In this document: piece after piece, positions 59,489 to 64,000 of the stretch
How positions within the stretch are numbered: position 1 is the stretch's first letter
How the letters are laid out: every line of letters starts with the position of its first letter
From: Silene conica
Taxonomy: Eukaryota; Streptophyta; Magnoliopsida; Caryophyllales; Caryophyllaceae
Direction of reading: 5' to 3'
DNA: 64,000 nucleotides
Assembly: GCA_029255685.2 (NCBI GenBank)
Contig: CM055313.2
Span: 27,958,579-28,022,578, forward strand
Program-made: the position numbers and the translations under genes
The notes under the pieces: generated by a model
What the model was told of the DNA's origin: nothing
Databases searched by the model: none
What the model saw: only the letters and a program-made list of their open reading frames with translations

Positions 59489-60484
59489 TGTTGGGGCTGG
59501 TGTCCTTGATAGTTAGTACAATGACTTACTAAATCTCTTGAAGGATCACAAGGGCATACTTCAGTATTATTATCAGTTGATCCACGTTTATCAATAACGG
59601 TTGGCTTGCTAGATAAGTTTGACGTTATTGTCATACAGATGGCGGTGATCAACTGGTCCCTATACGTCACACCTATAGGACACGTTTGAGAGATGTGAAG
59701 GTATGAAAATACAGTCACATTTATGCCGGATATGACTAAACAGTTAGTCAGAGGAATTGACTATTAAATTATTCAATAAGATGTTGAGATTATTATTTAA
59801 TACGGATTAAATAATTTTAGCTAATACGGATTACATGTTTAATTCGTAAATTTAATATAAACGGTTATATTTAATTAAATATTGTATTCGCATATTAATA
59901 TAAACAGTTATATTAATTTGGGTAATTATACAATATCGTAATTTTATCAGACCATTATTAATACATCGACTTCATTAATATCTGATAACATGTATGTGAT
60001 TTATAAATAAAACTCGCGAATAACTTTTAGCTAAATGGGTCGAATCACGAATTTGAATAAGGTAAGAGTGGAAAGCCCACTCTTACCCTATTCGACATTT
60101 TCGGCCGTGTACTACATAAAGAGGAGACTTCTCCTTATGTCAGGTTACTCTTGTTGCACTGATTAAACAAATCTCAAGGAAAAATTAGGGTTTGAGAGCA
60201 TTCTTCTCCCATAACCCAGATCTCACATCTAAACTAAAAAAGGCTCTCCCTATATTGCAAGGCAGTTGGAGAGGATTTCTAGCACACGTGGCATCGTCTC
60301 AATCTAAGTCTTGGGTGCAAGTTATAGGAGGGAATTTGCTTTAATTCCTGTTCTTAGGCCTTTCGCGCAAGGACTAAAAGTTGTACTCTTTTTCATGTCT
60401 TTTTAATCTTATGACCATATTCACGACTGTAATTTTCATTATAATCCTGTTTTTAAAGGGTGAATACATGTTCTATTCCCCACA
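59489..60484 (+). repeat. 5' LTR of Copia #4 (short form)
   Basis: 996 bp, TGTTGGGGCTGG ... CCCCACA. It starts where the inner start of the Copia #2 and #3 LTRs lies, so it lacks their 74-bp extension. Confidence 0.9.
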
Positions 60485-60486
60485 AC

Positions 60487-60499
60487 TGGTATCAGAGCC
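60487..60499 (+). other. Primer binding site, Copia #4
   Basis: TGGTATCAGAGCC two bases after the LTR, matching tRNA-iMet. Confidence 0.9.
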
Positions 60500-62212
60500 T
60501 AAGGCCATGAAATTTTACAATTGTGTTTTTCATAAGGTTTAAAATTTTGAAAAATCGGAACTTTCTACCTTGACACTCGATCGAGTCTCTGTAGCACTCG
60601 ATCGAGTGCCCCCGTACCAGGCATCGTGCGTGTGTTTTTAGGGTTGTGATCGATCTTGTTTTCGATTCTCATTTGCATATTGTTATTTAATCGATATTTT
60701 TAGCAATATGTGAATCTTTTGTTGTTGTTTATTCATGATTTACACGTTTTAAATCAAAGGTATAAACTTTTTTTTGATTTTAAAAGTGCAGCGTTTGCGT
60801 TTTAAACAGTCACTCGATCGAGCCAAGCTGCACTCGATCGAGTGACACTGATACTCGATCGAGTGTCCCTGTTTCTGGCAGTCTTTTCTCGAAAATAACT
60901 TGTTTTTATTTTCCCATGGCCTAAAGTAATATACTATATACGGAAATAGTATATTATTTTTGTGAAACGGTTCACCCTCGATTGATACATATTATTTTAT
61001 GACGGTTTATGATAATGGATTATAAACTTGTTAAACTTAAAGTGGTTAAAACGGTATAATCACATAATTTTAATCCTAAAAGGTGGTTTGGCAAAAAAAA
61101 TTTGTTAATCATAATAACAGTATTATGTCATGAATGAATTTTAATTTTAGTTGATGCATTTTATTTATCGTCTTGTGAATGCCTTGAATGCTTTCAATAA
61201 CGTATTTAATTTTTTTGCAAACGGTTGTAACTTAGTGTGGCCTTAGAAGATTGTGTCACCGTAATGATGGGACACAGTCTTGCTTGTAATTTTGAGATCT
61301 TGTATCTCCGTTTTGGGTTTTTGCCATGTAATTACTTTTGTATTTAAATTAGAATATAAATAGGGTTATATTTGTAATTTAAATTAGTAATTTTGTGAAG
61401 ACCAAAGACGGAGACCGGATGCTCACTCCCGTTGCAGGGACCAAGATGGAACATCAAGACAAGCTTCTAGGGTCCAACGGTGGATTCCAAGTTGTTTTAT
61501 GTTTATTTTGGTAGGATAGGCCACACTAGGACTTTTATTTACGTTTATCGCATTTATTTTGTGCTTTCGTCGATAATAGCTTGCATCATATTCCGCCTAA
61601 AACCAAACCACCTATAACATGCCTGAAAACTGACTCATGTAGAGGTTACGCGTTAGTTTTCTGTGACAATACAGATGTCACGTGTCATATGAAAAGCCAT
61701 CACTTTATTTCATTCATTCACGCTTATGCTAGATTTTAGTTCACTTAAAATGAATAAATAAAAGTTGATGGGGTCTTCCTCGTATAACCAAAAATTGAGA
61801 ATAGTCTTTATAAATCAGACTCCCATGAATCCCTTCTTCGTCGGTAGGCATAATATGACCCCTTCTACGTCGGGTAAGTGGGAACAGATGATTTATTTTA
61901 TCTCAACATTATGGTCACTAGATACTATCTAGCAACTATGATGGACTAGCTAGTAGATAGGATTTACGGAAATCTATCGACCAAGAGTTCCAACAGTGGA
62001 ATTAGCCAAGCTGTGGGCTTATCAATATACGGAAATTGAGTCTTGGGATCGTTTATATAATTCTTGAGGGAGATCAATTATATAAATGCATGAGTCTACG
62101 AGTTTAAATTCAATTTAATATAGACTTAAATCACAACAATGAGTTGCTTATATGGTTTTGTTTTATCTTCTTTTCAGTGTAGAACACGTTCATTTAAACT
62201 GTTGTATAACTA
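60500..62212 (+). other. Leader of Copia #4
   Basis: 1.7 kb, collinear with the leaders of #2 and #3, including the CTTCTTCGTCGGTAGG pair (about 61831-61876). It holds two small palindrome clusters. No convincing ORF. Confidence 0.82.
60573..60866 (+). repeat. CTCGATCGAG palindromes in Copia #4 leader
   Basis: Two words at 60573-60609 and three at 60811-60866, the same two-cluster arrangement as in Copia #2. Confidence 0.85.
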
Positions 62213-64000
62213 ATGGCTGGTGAAGACCCAATGCCAAGTGCCAAGCTAGCACGTGAATCCTGGCTAAAAGCCTTCATGGACCCCATGAATCAGTCTACTA
62301 GACTGAGAAATGATGGGTCAAACTTCTCTGACTGGGAGGCAGCACTACGGAATGCTGCCATTGCTGACGGAAAGCTTAAGTATTTAACTGAGCCCATTCC
62401 GGCACACCCAGGAACTGGAGCTAGAGCTAACAAAGTTCGCGCTCATAGCGACTTCGTCATGGAAGCGGGTGCGATAAAGAACTTACTCATCTATGCATTG
62501 GAATCAAATTTGCAAAGACGCTTCATATCCCATGGTGCAAACAAGATTTTCACCACGCTAACTAACGAATTCTCGAAAGCTCCGAGAATCGTTTCTTATG
62601 AGCATACATGTCGCTTCTTTGAGGCGAAACTCCAAAAGGGCCAAGCTGTTAGCCCACATATCCTCAACATGATTGAGAATATCGCGAAACTGGAGACCCT
62701 AAACTGCAAGATCAGTGAGAACATAATCGTTGATCGAATGCTTCATTCGCTTCATGATGGGTTCGCCCTCTTTAGGGCCAACTACTACATGAACGACATG
62801 AAGAAGACTCCTCATGAGCTCCACTCCTTTCTCGTACAGACCGAGAAGGATCTGAAATTAAGTGGGAGCGTGAAGCAGGATGTTCTCATGATCTTCAGTA
62901 AGGGAAAGGGTAAAGGGAAGGCTAAAGCTCAGGGTGACCTAGCAGTAGGTAAGCCCAGGTTCAAGAAACCAGGATTTACTTAGAGTGGGCCAGGTGAGTC
63001 GAGCAACTCACAGGGCAAGACAAAGAGCAAGGATACTAGCATGGAATGCCACCACTGCCACAAGACTGGGCATTGGAGGCGCTCATGCCCCGTGTATCGC
63101 GAGGATATTAAAGCAGGCCGCGTTACTCCTGTTGGTATGTCTTCTTCTTCCTTTATTCACATGATTGAGATTAACCATGCAAGTTGCGGAACTTGGGTAC
63201 TAGATACTGGTTGTGGTTCTCATCTATGTAATCATGTGCAGGGCCTCCGAAACCAAGAACCCCTCATTAAGGGTGAGGTTAACCTGCGTGTCGGGAATGG
63301 AGCACGTGTTGCTGCAGTCTCGAAGGGAACATACGTGATCCAGCTTCCAAGTGGATTCGAGTTATTTTTATATAACTGTTATTATGTTCCTAGTTTGTCC
63401 AAAAACATTATTTCAGTTTATGCACTTGACAAACTCGGTTTTTCATTTGTAATAGAGAATAATAGCTGTATTTTCTCCTTACACAATATGATTTATGGCA
63501 AGGCAGTTTCCATGAATGGAATTTATGTTTTAGATCAAACCACCGAGATATTACATGTGAATAACAAGAGATTAAAGGTAGGTGACAAAGATCAAACTTA
63601 CCTATGGCATTGTCGTATGGGACACATAAATGAGAAACGCGTAAAACAGCTCATACAGAATGGAGCTATCTCACCCTTTGATTTCGAATCATATGGCACG
63701 TGTGAATCATGTCTCATCGGTAAGATGACTCGTATTTCCTTCAAAGGTGTTGGAATGCGCGCTGCCGACCTATTAGGACTCATACATACGGATGTGTGAG
63801 GCCCTATGTCGCTCAACGTACGAGAAGGCTATAGGTATTTCATCACTTTCACGGATGATTTGAGTAGATATGGCTATGTCTACTTAATGAAGCACAAAAG
63901 TGAATCCTTTGACAAGTTCAAAGAATACCAGAAGCGGGTACAGAACCAACTGGGAAGAAAGATTAAAGCACTACGTTCTGATCGTGGTGGTGAGTATCTT
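62213..64000 (+). pseudogene. Copia #4 gag-pol, two nonsense mutations, runs off the window
   Basis: Gag from ATG 62213 (MAGEDPMPSAK) stays in one frame to the window edge except for TAG at 62981-62983 (AAG in Copia #2, just before the zinc knuckle) and TGA at 63797-63799 (TGT in #2, in HTDVCGPM at the integrase start). CCHC knuckle, protease WVLDTGCGSHLC and GAG-pre-integrase are intact. It would make at most a truncated Gag of 256 residues. RT lies beyond the window. Confidence 0.92.

Larger units (their letters stand above)
59489..64000 (+). mobile_element. Copia #4: 5' half, continues past the window
   Basis: LTR (59489-60484), PBS, leader and broken gag-pol of the Copia #2 family, inserted in LTR D with expected target duplication CAGGG (59484-59488). 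The window ends in integrase. Confidence 0.92.

Overview
This is repeat-rich nuclear DNA of a flowering plant, probably a eudicot with a large genome. I cannot name the species from this window. I found no host gene, rRNA, functional tRNA or CRISPR array. Essentially every base belongs to a transposable element: Ty3/Gypsy elements of the chromodomain (Tekay/Del-like) type, one Athila-like Gypsy, Ty1/Copia elements of two kinds, and two non-autonomous terminal-inverted-repeat (TIR) elements. Plant retroelement signatures are everywhere: primer sites matching initiator tRNA-Met (TGGTATCAGAGC) and tRNA-Asp (TGGCGCCGTTGCC), TG...CA LTR ends, and single-ORF gag-pol polyproteins.

Layout, left to right. 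1-130 is an unassigned flank. 131-10524 is complete plus-strand Gypsy A, with an intact gag-pol (3244-7821) between near-identical 2.5 kb LTRs. 10525-13848 is a stub and 5' LTR of minus-strand Gypsy B. 13849-16317 is a stub and 5' LTR of minus-strand Gypsy E, an A relative. 16318-18295 is a decayed SIRE-like Copia. 18296-22193 is half of minus-strand Copia #1. 22194-47232 is one 3' LTR of a second B-family element (B'), split by four insertions: intact Gypsy C (22317-32365), a 2.6 kb TIR element holding a 1.4 kb tandem array (32783-35367), a foldback MITE (35392-35992), and intact Copia #2 (38095-46796, TSD ATATG). 47233-47795 is B' internal DNA. Then follow a plus-strand B-family LTR (B'', 47796-48964), Copia #3 (48965-54456), an Athila-like Gypsy (54457-58549), an A/C-type LTR D (58550-59488) and Copia #4 (59489 to the window end), each inserted in the one before.

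The window is thus one nested stack. The youngest layers (A, C, Copia #2) keep full-length polyproteins and almost identical LTR pairs and could be autonomous. The older layers are broken by nonsense mutations, deletions and later insertions.

The most unusual signals are: (1) in both a Gypsy and a Copia family the 5' edge of the LTR has moved, because a different polypurine tract (PPT) was used, leaving a fossil PPT inside the LTR; (2) unrelated retroelements carry arrays of short palindromic words with a shared TCGAYCGA core (CTCGATCGAG in Copia leaders, GGTCGACCGACC in the Athila LTR and Gag linker), while B-family LTRs carry different words; (3) a TIR element has a long tandem array as cargo and sits, like its neighbour, in a (TA)n tract; (4) the B'/Copia #2 and B''/Copia #3 junctions face each other as a large inverted repeat.
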